From Pelagibacteraceae bacterium (GTDB lineage: Bacteria > Pseudomonadota > Alphaproteobacteria > Pelagibacterales > Pelagibacteraceae): a stretch of DNA of 64,000 nt. Position 1 is the stretch's first letter. Every line of letters starts with the position of its first letter. Positions 8,148-18,169 of the stretch are shown piece by piece. The stretch is taken from assembly GCA_009693705.1 (NCBI GenBank), contig SHWS01000002.1:1-64000 (forward strand), written 5' to 3'. The notes below the pieces were generated by a model. The model was not told the DNA's origin. It did not search any database and saw nothing but the letters and a program-made list of their open reading frames with translations. A program made the position numbers and the translations under genes.

Positions 8148-9458
8148 ATGCTTGAAAATTATTTTAATTATAAAAAACATAAAACAAATTTTAAAACTGA
8201 AGTAATGGCCGGAGTTGCAACTTTTTTGACAATGGCTTACATAATGTTTTTAAATCCATTTATACTATCCGGAGAATTTGCTGGTCCAGAAAAAGGATTT
8301 TTTGATTTTGGAGGGGTCTTCACAGCAACAATTCTTGCTACTTCATTTGCTTGCTTTGTCATGGGGTTTTACGGGAAAACATGGCCAATTGGTCTTGCGC
8401 CCGGAATGGGAATTAATGCATTTGTTGCATTTGGAGTTGTTGCAGGAATGGGTTACACACCACAAGCAGCGTTAGGAGCAACTTTAATTGCTGGGATATT
8501 ATTCTTAATTATTTCTTTAACACCAATTAGAGCTTGGTTAATAAATTCAATTCCCAAAAGCTTAAAGTTAGGTATCGGCGCAGGAATTGGTTTGTTCCTA
8601 TCTATTATTGGTCTAGAAATTATGGGAGTAGTTGCCGACCATCCTGTTACCTTAGTAACTTTAGGAAATATTAAAGATCCACTTATCATCTTAGGTTGCT
8701 TAGCTTTCGTTTCCATGATTGTGATGGAAAAATTAAATATTAAAGGAAATATCATTATTGGAATTATAGCATTCAGTATTATTGCTTGGGTTTCAGGTCT
8801 TGCCAAATTCAATGGGATCGTAGGAACTATTCCTCCAATGACACATCTTATGGATTTTGATTTATCTGCGGCTTTCACGGCGGGAATGTCTTCAGTGATT
8901 TTCACTTTATTGTTCATCGACTTTTTTGATACCGCAGGAACTCTAACTTCTGTAGCGAATGTTTCTGGTAAAGTTGATAAGCAAGGAAAAGTTGAGGATA
9001 TTGGTAAAGCAATGTTGTCAGATAGTGTTGCTACAGTTGCAGGAGCATTGCTAGGAACAACGACTGTAACAAGTTATGTAGAGTCAGGCGCTGGAGTTAA
9101 AGCAGGTGGAAGAACTGGTATGACGTCAATAGTTATTGGTATTTTATTTTTAGCTTGCTTATTTTTGTCTCCTCTTGCAACAAGTTTACCAAAACAAATT
9201 GATGGAGCCGCTCTTTTATACGTGGCTGTTTTATTTGTAAGAAATATTGTAGACATTGAATGGGATGATATTGCTGAGTCTGCACCCGCAGTGTTAGCGA
9301 TGATAGCAATGCCTCTAACTTATAGTATTAGTTATGGTATAGCTTTATCTTTCATTTCATATGCTTTAATTAAAATCTTTACTGGTAAATTTTCAAGCAC
9401 TTCACCAGCAATTTGGATTATAGCAATATTAAGCGTGATCAGTTTTGTTGTTGCTTAG
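8148..9458 (+). CDS. AzgA/PbuG-type NCS2 family purine (hypoxanthine/guanine/adenine) permease
   Basis: TEVMAGVATFLTMAYIMFLNPFIL, GLAPGMGINAFVAF, FIDFFDTAGTLTSVAN; strong SD aaagggagg. Confidence 0.9.
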   Translation: MLENYFNYKKHKTNFKTEVMAGVATFLTMAYIMFLNPFILSGEFAGPEKGFFDFGGVFTATILATSFACFVMGFYGKTWPIGLAPGMGINAFVAFGVVAGMGYTPQAALGATLIAGILFLIISLTPIRAWLINSIPKSLKLGIGAGIGLFLSIIGLEIMGVVADHPVTLVTLGNIKDPLIILGCLAFVSMIVMEKLNIKGNIIIGIIAFSIIAWVSGLAKFNGIVGTIPPMTHLMDFDLSAAFTAGMSSVIFTLLFIDFFDTAGTLTSVANVSGKVDKQGKVEDIGKAMLSDSVATVAGALLGTTTVTSYVESGAGVKAGGRTGMTSIVIGILFLACLFLSPLATSLPKQIDGAALLYVAVLFVRNIVDIEWDDIAESAPAVLAMIAMPLTYSISYGIALSFISYALIKIFTGKFSSTSPAIWIIAILSVISFVVA

Positions 9459-9469
9459 AAATATTTTTG

Positions 9470-9497
9470 ATAGGGCTAGTTTAAATACTGGCCCTAT
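9470..9497. terminator. Bidirectional intrinsic-terminator-like hairpin between azgA-type permease and phosphoribosyltransferase
   Basis: ATAGGGCTAGT-ttaaat-ACTGGCCCTAT, 11 bp with one G:U; overlaps the TAG stop of the minus-strand gene. Confidence 0.7.
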
Positions 9498-10015
9498 TGA
9501 TTTCTTTTAATAATTTTTTCAATAGTAAGTTCTTCATAATGTTCAGTTGGTTGAACTATCCATGGATCTGAGTTTAATCTTACAGGACAATAATCAGGTT
9601 CGAAGGTAGATGATTTTTTTTTCCACAAACACGCAGTTTTTACTTCATTAATAAAATTTTTTACTGGTTCGTAATTTTTTAACCAATCAATGCTTTTATT
9701 GAGAGTGAGCCCGGTATCTGAAAGATCGTCAATTAAAAGAACTTTATTAAAATCTTTTTCATTAGCTAGGGAACTTAGTTCTCTTGCAAACACTAATTGT
9801 CCTTGTTGATCTTCAGTTCCTTTGCCCGAGTAACTCTGAATTACAATATAAGCAATAGGTAATTTTAATATCCTTGATAGGATGTCTATAATTGGAGCTG
9901 CCCCTCTCATTATTCCAACAAGAACTGTTGGTTGGTAATTTTTATGAATTATGATTGCTAATTTTTCAACAATTTTGATATATTCGTCAAAAGTGATAAT
10001 TAATTTCTCTGCCAT
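9494..10015 (-). CDS. Purine phosphoribosyltransferase (xanthine/hypoxanthine type)
   Basis: PRPP-binding motif VLLIDDLSDTG, VGIMRGAAPIIDIL; start at MAEKLIITF. Confidence 0.8.
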   Translation of the reverse strand: MAEKLIITFDEYIKIVEKLAIIIHKNYQPTVLVGIMRGAAPIIDILSRILKLPIAYIVIQSYSGKGTEDQQGQLVFARELSSLANEKDFNKVLLIDDLSDTGLTLNKSIDWLKNYEPVKNFINEVKTACLWKKKSSTFEPDYCPVRLNSDPWIVQPTEHYEELTIEKIIKRNQ

Positions 10016-10058
10016 AAAAACTATTATCATATTAATTTTTATTTAAAAAGGAGATTTC

Positions 10059-10346
10059 ATGAAAGGTTATATTGTTTGTGTTTATGAAACTATAAATAAT
10101 AAAAATACTTTAAATGAATATGCTGTTAAAACTAAAGTGGCAGTTGAAAAATATAAAGGTAAATTTTTAGTTAGAGGAGGTCAAAAAATAACCACTGAAG
10201 GAAAAGATTTCGTTAGAACTGCATTAATAGAATTTGAATCTTTTGAGATTGCTAAAAAGTTTTTTTATTCAAAAGAATATCAAGAGGCTCATGATATATT
10301 AAAAGGTACAGTTGTTCGACATCATCAAATTGTTGAAGGATTTTAA
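10059..10346 (+). CDS. DUF1330 domain protein
   Basis: KGYIVCVYE...VRGGQK...TALIEFESFEIAKKFFYSKEYQEA; SD aaaaggagat. Confidence 0.8.
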   Translation: MKGYIVCVYETINNKNTLNEYAVKTKVAVEKYKGKFLVRGGQKITTEGKDFVRTALIEFESFEIAKKFFYSKEYQEAHDILKGTVVRHHQIVEGF

Positions 10347-10978
10347 TATTGTATTGGCTCTGGGTCAATACTTCTCCACAAATACCAAGTTGCTACTGAA
10401 CAATAGGGTGTAAATTTTTTTTGTAAAATATTAACAAATTTTTCAGAGGGTAAATATTTCTTCTTATAATTTTTAGATATAGCTCTTAAAAGACCTATAT
10501 CTTGTACTGGCCAGATATTTGGACGATTATAAGTGAAAAGCAAAATCATTTCAGCAGACCATCTTCCGATTTGTCTTAACTGAGACAAATAACTAATTGC
10601 ATCCTCATCAGACATTTTTGCTATAAGTTTTGGGTTAAAAGTTTTATCTAAAATTTGTTTTGCAAGATTTTTAATTCCTCTAACTTTTTGTTTACTTAAA
10701 CCACAGCTCTTTAATTGTTTTGTTGTAAGATTTTTTACAACATTAGCACTAATTTTATTTTTACATTTTTTTTCAAACTTAAGAAATACTGAGTTTGCAG
10801 CGGCTACACTTATTTGCTGACCAATAATACTTTTACATAATGAAAAAAAAACATCTTTTCTTGACGTCAAAATAGTTTCTGAAGGAGTTGAATATTTTTT
10901 TATTATTTTTTTCATAATATTATCTTTTTTAGATAATTTTTTTTTAGCTTGATACCAATATTTTGGAACTTTAGTCAT
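10343..10978 (-). CDS. alkA: DNA-3-methyladenine glycosylase II / HhH-GPD base-excision glycosylase
   Basis: IIGQQISVAAANSVF, LRQIGRWSAEMILLFTYNRPNIWPVQDIGL (HhH-GPD with catalytic Asp). Confidence 0.85.
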   Translation of the reverse strand: MTKVPKYWYQAKKKLSKKDNIMKKIIKKYSTPSETILTSRKDVFFSLCKSIIGQQISVAAANSVFLKFEKKCKNKISANVVKNLTTKQLKSCGLSKQKVRGIKNLAKQILDKTFNPKLIAKMSDEDAISYLSQLRQIGRWSAEMILLFTYNRPNIWPVQDIGLLRAISKNYKKKYLPSEKFVNILQKKFTPYCSVATWYLWRSIDPEPIQY

Positions 10979-11855
10979 GACGAATTGTTGAAGGAATTTT
11001 TTGTTTAAAATAAACTTCTCTTCTTAAAATTATTATAGATGCTAAAATTACTAAAGTTGAACCGATTAATGTTTTTATACTTGGGATTTCACTCCATATT
11101 AAATATCCAAAAAATATGGCAAATACCAATGACAAATATTTTAGTGGTGCAACCAGTGAGACTTCTGAAAGTTTATAAGATTGGGTTAAAAGTAAATTTG
11201 CAGCTCCACCAGTAATGCCCATAAAAGAGAGTAAAATAAAATCTTGCACACTTGGTAAAACCCAACCAAATGGAATAGTTATCATAGACAACAGAGTAAC
11301 ACTTAAGCTAAAAAAAAATGAGATTAACCAAATTGGTTCAGTTGTTGAAAGTCTTCTAATTGTAATAGTCACAAATGCCATGCCAATACAAAAAATAAGA
11401 GGCAACAAATAAAAATAATTCATTTGTTCAAAGCCAGGTTTAGAAATAATAATTACTCCAATAAAACCAATCGCTACCGCCATCCATCTGGTCATGCGAA
11501 CTTTTTCACCTAACATAAAAATTGATAAAACTGTAATAAATAACGGAGCAGCATATGAAAGGCTTACTACAATTGCTAGGGGCAATTCTCTCAGAGCAAT
11601 GACGATTGCAACTAATGCAATTGATCCACAAGAGCATCTAAAAAAATGTTCAAGTTTTCTATCTGTTTTGTAAAAATTTCTTAATTTGTTTTTTGGAATT
11701 AAAAAAAAATTTGGCAGTAATCCAAATAAACCTCTAAAAAAGAGTACTTCACCAGTTGGATATTCTTGAGACCATTTTACTATTAAATCCATAACAGAAA
11801 ATGCACATACTGAGAAAAACATGTACAAAAGGCCCAATTGATTTCTGGTTAACAT
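10971..11855 (-). CDS. DMT superfamily permease (EamA family)
   Basis: Ten-TM EamA-like protein, e.g. LPLAIVVSLSYAAPLFITVLSIFMLGEKV. Confidence 0.8.
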   Translation of the reverse strand: MLTRNQLGLLYMFFSVCAFSVMDLIVKWSQEYPTGEVLFFRGLFGLLPNFFLIPKNKLRNFYKTDRKLEHFFRCSCGSIALVAIVIALRELPLAIVVSLSYAAPLFITVLSIFMLGEKVRMTRWMAVAIGFIGVIIISKPGFEQMNYFYLLPLIFCIGMAFVTITIRRLSTTEPIWLISFFFSLSVTLLSMITIPFGWVLPSVQDFILLSFMGITGGAANLLLTQSYKLSEVSLVAPLKYLSLVFAIFFGYLIWSEIPSIKTLIGSTLVILASIIILRREVYFKQKIPSTIRHD

Positions 11856-11890
11856 AGAATTAATATTTAAATTAAATAAAACTTAAATCA

Positions 11891-12331
11891 ATGGAAATAG
11901 CTATTTTTGCACTTGGATGCTTTTGGGGTCCCGAAAAAAAGTTTAGTAGAATTAATGGAGTGATTAAAACTGAAGTTGGCTACTGTGGAGGAAAAAATAT
12001 TCCAGTTACTTACAGAGAAGTTTGTACAGGACAAACAAATCATGCTGAGGTTGTTAGAATAGAGTTTGATCCTTCAGAAGTTACATACGAATATTTGATT
12101 GAAAAATTTTTTGAATTTCATGATCCTACAACTTTAAATTCTCAAGGACCTGACTTTGGTACACAGTATCGAAGTGAAATATTTTATACAAATGAAGATC
12201 AAAAAAAAATTGCTGAGAAAGTATTTAATAATACAAATAGAAAATTATCAGGAAAAGTAGTAACTAAAATTTCTATATTACATAATTATTTTCGTGCTGA
12301 AGAATATCATCAAAAATATTTAGAAAAGTAA
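11891..12331 (+). CDS. msrA: Peptide methionine sulfoxide reductase MsrA
   Basis: ALGCFWGPEKKF, GYCGG, HAEVVRIEFDP, FFEFHDPTTLNSQGPDFGTQYRS. Confidence 0.95.
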   Translation: MEIAIFALGCFWGPEKKFSRINGVIKTEVGYCGGKNIPVTYREVCTGQTNHAEVVRIEFDPSEVTYEYLIEKFFEFHDPTTLNSQGPDFGTQYRSEIFYTNEDQKKIAEKVFNNTNRKLSGKVVTKISILHNYFRAEEYHQKYLEK

Positions 12332-12335
12332 CAAA

Positions 12336-13151
12336 ATGTTTTTAATCGAAACTGATGAACTTAAAGAAAAAATCGATCAAGTAAAAATTATTGATTGCTC
12401 ATGGCATATGCCACAAACTAAAAGAAATGGATTAGAAGAATATAAGCAAAACCATCTTCCAAATGCTATTTTTTTTGATTTAGAAAAAAATTCAAATAAA
12501 AATTCAAATTTACCTCATATGCTTACTGATAAAAATAGCTGGGAGATTATTGTCTCTGAAATGGGAATCAATAATAATGATGACATAGTGATTTATGATA
12601 ACTCAGATGTGCTAAGTGCATGTCGATGCTGGTATAATTTTATTTATTTTGGTCATAATCCTAGTCTGATTCACATTTTAAATGGTGGTATGAAAAAATG
12701 GAAACATGAAAATAAAACAACAACCAACGCAACATCAATTGTTAAAAAAACTAAATACTATCCAAATGAAATTGTTAATTTAGTTAAAAATAAAAAACTA
12801 ATTGATGAAAACATAACTTTACAAAATTTTACTGTTATCGATGCAAGAAGCAAAGATAGGTTTGAGGGAAAAGTTCCAGAACCAAGACAGGGGTTGAGAA
12901 GTGGTTCAATTCCAAAGTCATTTTGTATTCCTTTTGAAAAATTAATTAATGATAATAATGCTTTTAAAGATAAAGATGAAATAAAAAAAATTTTTAAGGA
13001 GATCTTAAAAGATATAACTTCATCTAACGTGGTTTTTTCTTGTGGATCTGGAATAACAGCTTGTGTTTTGGCTCTAGCATATTGTTTAATAAATGCTAAA
13101 TATATGCCGATTATCTATGATGGATCATGGGCTGAATATGGAAAAATTTAA
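12336..13151 (+). CDS. sseA: 3-mercaptopyruvate/thiosulfate sulfurtransferase (tandem rhodanese)
   Basis: Two rhodanese domains, catalytic loop CGSGITACV. Confidence 0.9.
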   Translation: MFLIETDELKEKIDQVKIIDCSWHMPQTKRNGLEEYKQNHLPNAIFFDLEKNSNKNSNLPHMLTDKNSWEIIVSEMGINNNDDIVIYDNSDVLSACRCWYNFIYFGHNPSLIHILNGGMKKWKHENKTTTNATSIVKKTKYYPNEIVNLVKNKKLIDENITLQNFTVIDARSKDRFEGKVPEPRQGLRSGSIPKSFCIPFEKLINDNNAFKDKDEIKKIFKEILKDITSSNVVFSCGSGITACVLALAYCLINAKYMPIIYDGSWAEYGKI

Positions 13152-13156
13152 TTTAA

Positions 13157-14026
13157 ATGAAAATATCTAAAAAAATTATATCTATAATATCAATTTTTTT
13201 TTTAGTTATCGTGACTGTTATTGTTGCAAGAACATTAATTGGCAATCATTTTAAAAAAAAATTTAGTAAATGGCCTGCTCCTGAAACATATATTGGTATT
13301 GTTAATGAAATAAATTTTGCAAATAGAATTAATACTTTTGGAACAGCAACACCCGCTCAAACTAGATCATACAAAGTAGAAAAATATGAAATTTTATCAC
13401 CTATAAACTTCAATCAAAAAATAAAAAAAGGTGAGGTAATCGCTAAGCTAAAAAATAGAAGCATAACTGCCCCATTTGATGGTGTGATTGGCAAAAGATT
13501 TTTTTCAGAAGATTTAGAAGTTTCAACAACATCCATTTTGATTAATGTTGAAGATGCATCAATAATTTATTCAGATGTAAATATTCCAGAAATATTTGCT
13601 CCATTTGTACAAATTGGTTTACCTGTGGATGTAAAAGTCTCAGGTTATAAAGACAGAATTTTTGTCGGAAAAATTGACTCTCATGGAAGTCGTATTAATG
13701 AAGATACAAGATCTCTAGAAGCCAGGATAATAATTGAAAATTTAAGTTTTGAGATATTACCTGGTTCTCTTCTTGAATTTTCAATACAGTATAATTTAAG
13801 AAAATCTTTAGGAATTCCTGATACAGCCATTTTAATAGAGGGTGACAAATCTTATGTCTTCAAGGTCACTGGGGGAAATAAAACAATAAAATCAGAAATA
13901 GTTACTGGAGACAGATTAGATGGATTTATAGAAATTATTAAAGGTATCGATAGTGGAGAAAAAATTGTTTCAGAAGGTTTAAAAAAAATAAGTCCTAATT
14001 CAGAAATTAAACCAATTATAAAATAA
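13157..14026 (+). CDS. RND efflux periplasmic adaptor (membrane fusion protein)
   Basis: Barrel-sandwich/beta-barrel MFP pattern (TAPFDGVIGKRFFSEDLEVS); immediately upstream of RND pump. Confidence 0.85.
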   Translation: MKISKKIISIISIFFLVIVTVIVARTLIGNHFKKKFSKWPAPETYIGIVNEINFANRINTFGTATPAQTRSYKVEKYEILSPINFNQKIKKGEVIAKLKNRSITAPFDGVIGKRFFSEDLEVSTTSILINVEDASIIYSDVNIPEIFAPFVQIGLPVDVKVSGYKDRIFVGKIDSHGSRINEDTRSLEARIIIENLSFEILPGSLLEFSIQYNLRKSLGIPDTAILIEGDKSYVFKVTGGNKTIKSEIVTGDRLDGFIEIIKGIDSGEKIVSEGLKKISPNSEIKPIIK

Positions 14027-14029
14027 AAC

Positions 14030-17000
14030 ATGTTTATTACCGATTTAAGCATTCGTAGACCAGTGGTTGCCTGGGTAATGTCTATAATATTAGTTGTTTT
14101 TGGAGTTTTTGTTTTTTGGGAACTTCCAATTAGAGAGTTGCCCGATGGTATTCAGCCACCAGTAGTTCAAGTAGAAGTTGGTTATAAATCAGCTTCTGCT
14201 GAAATTATTGATGAGGAAATAACTCAAAAAATTGAAGATGTGATAGGAGGAGCTGAAGGAATAAAAAATATCAACTCAACATCTCTTAATGGCAGAAGCA
14301 TAATCGATATAGAGTTTAATACAGATGTTGATTTAGATGATGCTGCAAATGATATTAGAGAAAGGGTATCCAGAGTGACAGAAAGTCTGCCTAGTGAAGC
14401 TGATGCTCCTCAAATCCTAAAACAATCCGCTGGTTTTGATACAACGATGTGGATTGCTTTATCTTCCCCTACTTGGAGTGATTTAGATCTTGGTGATTAT
14501 GCTGATAGATATTTAGTTGATATTTTTTCAAGTATACCCAATGTTGGAAGAATTTTATTAGGTGGATTAAGAGAATTAAGTGTAAGAGTTTGGATTGATC
14601 CCATCAAACTTGCTGCAAATGATCTAACCGTTCAAGAAGTTGAATCGGCTCTTAGAAATGAAAACATTAATGTTCCAGCAGGAAGTTTAGAAGCAATTAA
14701 TAAAGATCTTAATTTAAATATTGATAAATCTTACTCAAATATAGAAATCTTAAAACAATTGCTAATAAAAAAAAATAAAGAAAAAGTTATTTTACTTTCT
14801 GATGTTGCAGAAATAGAATTTGGACCACTATCTGAAAAGACTTTATTTACCGCTCAAAGAAAAAACGCTTTAAATTTAAATTCAGTAGGAATTGGAATTT
14901 ATGCTAAAAGCGGAGCTTCAACGGTAGAGCTATCAAAACAAATTAAAAAAAAATTATTAGAAATTAACAAATCACTTCCCGAAGGTTTGAAACTTGAAAT
15001 AGCCTTTGATCAGGCAACCTATGTAGGTACAGCTATTGAGGAGGTTTATAAAACATTAGCTGTTGCTTTTATCTTAGTCATTGTAATCATCTATCTTTTT
15101 TTAGGCAATATGAAAGCTGTTATAGTTCCTGCCATTGCTTTACCAATAAGTTTAATTGGATCTTTTTTAGGATTATATCTATTTGATTTATCTATAAACA
15201 TTTTTGTACTTCTTAGCTTTATACTTGCAATTGGTATAATTACAGACGACTCAGTAATCATGACAGATGCTATATATGCTCGTATGGAAAATGGCGAGTC
15301 TCCTTTAGTTGCATCATACAAAGGATCTAAACAAATAACTTTTGCAATTATAGCAACAACCTTAATATTGATCGCCGTTTTTTTACCTTTAGTTTTTATA
15401 AAAGGTATAGCTGGAACATTATTTAAGGAAACTGCAATTGCTCTGTCTTTTTCAATAATTGTCTCAGCATTTGTTGCTTTAACCCTTTCGCCTATGTTGG
15501 CAAGTAAATTGTTAATTATAAAACCTAAAAATAATATTTTTGTTTCAGGGTTTGACAAAGGTTTTAAAAGTTTTTGTAATTTTTATTTAGAAACATTAGA
15601 ATTTTGGATAAATAAAAAAAAAACAATTTCATTATTTATTATTTTAATATTATTTACTTCAATAATTTTGTTTAATTTTATAAATAAAGAACTTTTGCCT
15701 CAAGAAGATAGAGGCTCATATTTAATTATTGGCTCGACCGATGAAGGTAGTTCTTTTGAATATACTAGAGACAAAGCTCAGCAAATTGAGCAAAGGTTAA
15801 TCCCTCTTCTTGAGGCTGAAGATAGTCCTTATGAGAGACTAATTATGAGGGTTCCAGGATTTGGAAGATCTGAAACGACATATAATAGTTTTATAATAAT
15901 AGCACTATTAGATGAATGGAAAAATAGAAAAAAAGATAGTCAAACAGTAATGAGAGAAGCTATAGGAAAAATTGTTAGTCTTCCTGAAACTTTAGCTTTC
16001 CCAATATCACCTCAATCCATAAGAGTATCTAATTATAATAAACCACTACAAATGGTAATTTATGGAACAAGCTACGAAGAATTACAAGTTATAGCTGATA
16101 ATGTTATGAGCAAGTTAAGAGAAAATAGAAAGTTATCTAGGGTAGAATCTGATTACACTAAAAACAAACCAGCAGTTAAATTAATCATCAACAAAATCAG
16201 AGCAAATGACTTGGGCGTTTCAACAGAAAATATTGGAACAACACTTGAAACCCTTTATGGGGGTAAACGTGTTACAACATTTAATAAAATGGGAAAAGAA
16301 TATCCAATAATATTACAACAATACCTTTCGGATCGAAGAAATAAAGAGGACTTATCTAAAATTTATGTAAGATCAAACACTACAGGAAAGTTAGTTTCAA
16401 TTGTAAACATGGTTGATTTTAAAGAAGAAGGAACAGCTGAAGCATTATCACGATATAACAGACAAAGAGCAGTAACAATTTCTGCAAATATTGAAGAAAA
16501 TTATACTTTAGCAGAAGCTATAAAATATCTTGAAAACGTAATGACGGAAGTTGCTCCAAAAAATCAAATTACCTGGAAAGGAGAATCTGAAGAATTAAAA
16601 GAAACTACTAATGAAATTTTTATTATTTTTGGGTTAGCTTTATTAACTGCTTATTTAGTAATGGCAGCTACTTTTAATTCTTTTATTCATCCCTTTATTA
16701 TTATTCTAACCGTGCCATTAGCAGTATTTGGTGGTTTAGTTTTTATTCTATTTCTTAATAGCTCAATTAATATTTTTTCTCAAATTGCACTAGTAATATT
16801 AGTTGGTATATCAACCAAAAATAGTATTTTAATTGTAGATTACGCAAATCAAATTAGGACTACTGGAAAAAAACTTGAAGAGGCTGTTAAAGAAGCTTGT
16901 GCTTTAAGAATTAGACCAATAGCCATGACCTCATTAAGCACGATCATAGCTATGATACCTCTTGTAATTGGAAATATCGGCCCAAGCGCAGGTGAAGGAT

Positions 17001-17158
17001 CTCAATTGGCCGTAGGATCTACTATTTTAGGAGGAATGTTAATTTCAACTTTTTTTACACTTTACGTAACTCCTGCAATGTATATGGCATTAGCAAAAAA
17101 TACTAAAAGAATTGATGCTGTTGATCTAGAGCTTCAAAAACAATTGACTAAAAAATAA
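14030..17158 (+). CDS. RND (AcrB/HAE1-like) efflux transporter permease
   Basis: 1042 aa; SIRRPVVAWVMSIILVVFGVFVFWELPIRELPDG, duplicated TM bundles, GIITDDSVIMTDAIY. Confidence 0.95.
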   Translation: MFITDLSIRRPVVAWVMSIILVVFGVFVFWELPIRELPDGIQPPVVQVEVGYKSASAEIIDEEITQKIEDVIGGAEGIKNINSTSLNGRSIIDIEFNTDVDLDDAANDIRERVSRVTESLPSEADAPQILKQSAGFDTTMWIALSSPTWSDLDLGDYADRYLVDIFSSIPNVGRILLGGLRELSVRVWIDPIKLAANDLTVQEVESALRNENINVPAGSLEAINKDLNLNIDKSYSNIEILKQLLIKKNKEKVILLSDVAEIEFGPLSEKTLFTAQRKNALNLNSVGIGIYAKSGASTVELSKQIKKKLLEINKSLPEGLKLEIAFDQATYVGTAIEEVYKTLAVAFILVIVIIYLFLGNMKAVIVPAIALPISLIGSFLGLYLFDLSINIFVLLSFILAIGIITDDSVIMTDAIYARMENGESPLVASYKGSKQITFAIIATTLILIAVFLPLVFIKGIAGTLFKETAIALSFSIIVSAFVALTLSPMLASKLLIIKPKNNIFVSGFDKGFKSFCNFYLETLEFWINKKKTISLFIILILFTSIILFNFINKELLPQEDRGSYLIIGSTDEGSSFEYTRDKAQQIEQRLIPLLEAEDSPYERLIMRVPGFGRSETTYNSFIIIALLDEWKNRKKDSQTVMREAIGKIVSLPETLAFPISPQSIRVSNYNKPLQMVIYGTSYEELQVIADNVMSKLRENRKLSRVESDYTKNKPAVKLIINKIRANDLGVSTENIGTTLETLYGGKRVTTFNKMGKEYPIILQQYLSDRRNKEDLSKIYVRSNTTGKLVSIVNMVDFKEEGTAEALSRYNRQRAVTISANIEENYTLAEAIKYLENVMTEVAPKNQITWKGESEELKETTNEIFIIFGLALLTAYLVMAATFNSFIHPFIIILTVPLAVFGGLVFILFLNSSINIFSQIALVILVGISTKNSILIVDYANQIRTTGKKLEEAVKEACALRIRPIAMTSLSTIIAMIPLVIGNIGPSAGEGSQLAVGSTILGGMLISTFFTLYVTPAMYMALAKNTKRIDAVDLELQKQLTKK

Positions 17159-17747
17159 TATATTTATTACTATTAAGTGAGCTTTCACATTTTTGTAATT
17201 GTTCCTTGTAAATATTAGATTGTTTTTCTACTTTTTTTGCCAAATTAATAATTTTGTTATTTTTTTTATAATTTTTATAATTTCCCCATCCTTCATGATA
17301 AGCAATATACTGTTTAAAAGCATCTTTTTTTGAAATTTTTAAAATACTTTCGGTTTTATTTGTGTACCAACCTATAAAATCTACACTATCTTTAAATCTT
17401 GTTCTAACTGCTAAGTTGTTACCGGTTTCTTTTTTATATTGCTCCCATGTTCCTTTAACAGCCTGTGAATAACCAAAAGAACTAGAGGGTCTTTTATGTG
17501 GTAAAATTTTAAACAGTTTTTGCCTTGGTGGTTTAGCTAAGCTATCGAAATTTGACTCTATTTTAATTATAGCTAATTGAATATAAATAGGTGTACCCCA
17601 TTTTTGCTCAGATAATTTTGCATGCTTATACCAAAAATCCTTCTCACTAAATATAGAACAACTATTTGCAGTATTAGAAGGAATTGTTGAACAACCAGAA
17701 AAAATTAAAAAAAATATTATTAATAGATTAGTTTTGAGATTTTTCAT
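17148..17747 (-). CDS. Lipoprotein with lysozyme-like transglycosylase domain
   Basis: Lipobox IFSGCST; IKIESNFDSLAKP...SSSFGYSQAVKGTWEQYKKETG. Confidence 0.7.
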   Translation of the reverse strand: MKNLKTNLLIIFFLIFSGCSTIPSNTANSCSIFSEKDFWYKHAKLSEQKWGTPIYIQLAIIKIESNFDSLAKPPRQKLFKILPHKRPSSSFGYSQAVKGTWEQYKKETGNNLAVRTRFKDSVDFIGWYTNKTESILKISKKDAFKQYIAYHEGWGNYKNYKKNNKIINLAKKVEKQSNIYKEQLQKCESSLNSNKYIIF

Positions 17748-18123
17748 ATTTATTAAATAATAAAAAAATTATTAATGTAGTTAACACTCCCAAAAGATTT
17801 CCAAATAAATCTTTTACTTCAAAACTTCTATCGGGGATTATAAAATGAAATAATTCTAATATTATTGACAAAAATATTAAATATATAATCAAAATATTTA
17901 TATGCTTAGATCGTGAAAAAGTCATATAACCAATAACCGAGGTAATAAAAAAAATATAAAAGTGATCTGATGATATTATAAAATCATTTATTATTTTTGG
18001 TTGAATTTTACAATCATTATATAAAAAACATCCAATTAAACTTCCTGGAAATAAATATAAAATAATAAGAAGAACATTATTCGTGTAAAAAATATATTTA
18101 TATTTTGATAAAAATTTTATCAT
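17728..18123 (-). CDS. VanZ-like small membrane protein
   Basis: Four TM segments, FHFIIPDRSFEVKDLFGNLLG resembles VanZ family. Confidence 0.6.
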   Translation of the reverse strand: MIKFLSKYKYIFYTNNVLLIILYLFPGSLIGCFLYNDCKIQPKIINDFIISSDHFYIFFITSVIGYMTFSRSKHINILIIYLIFLSIILELFHFIIPDRSFEVKDLFGNLLGVLTTLIIFLLFNKYEKSQN

Positions 18124-18169
18124 TTATATGTATAGTTTTATTTATCAAATTAATCTAAAAGATAAATAT

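Noticed and set aside
8278-8475. 65-aa plus-strand ORF
   Set aside because: Out-of-frame overlap with the purine permease; no independent support.
8453-8917. 154-aa antisense ORF
   Set aside because: Fully inside the purine permease gene on the opposite strand; no RBS or family signature.
13852-14052. 66-aa antisense ORF
   Set aside because: Antisense across the MFP/RND junction; no supporting signal.
15091-15558. 155-aa antisense ORF in the ORF track
   Set aside because: Lies entirely opposite the RND transporter gene; low-complexity I/K/A-rich translation with no recognisable motif, best explained as a mirror frame.
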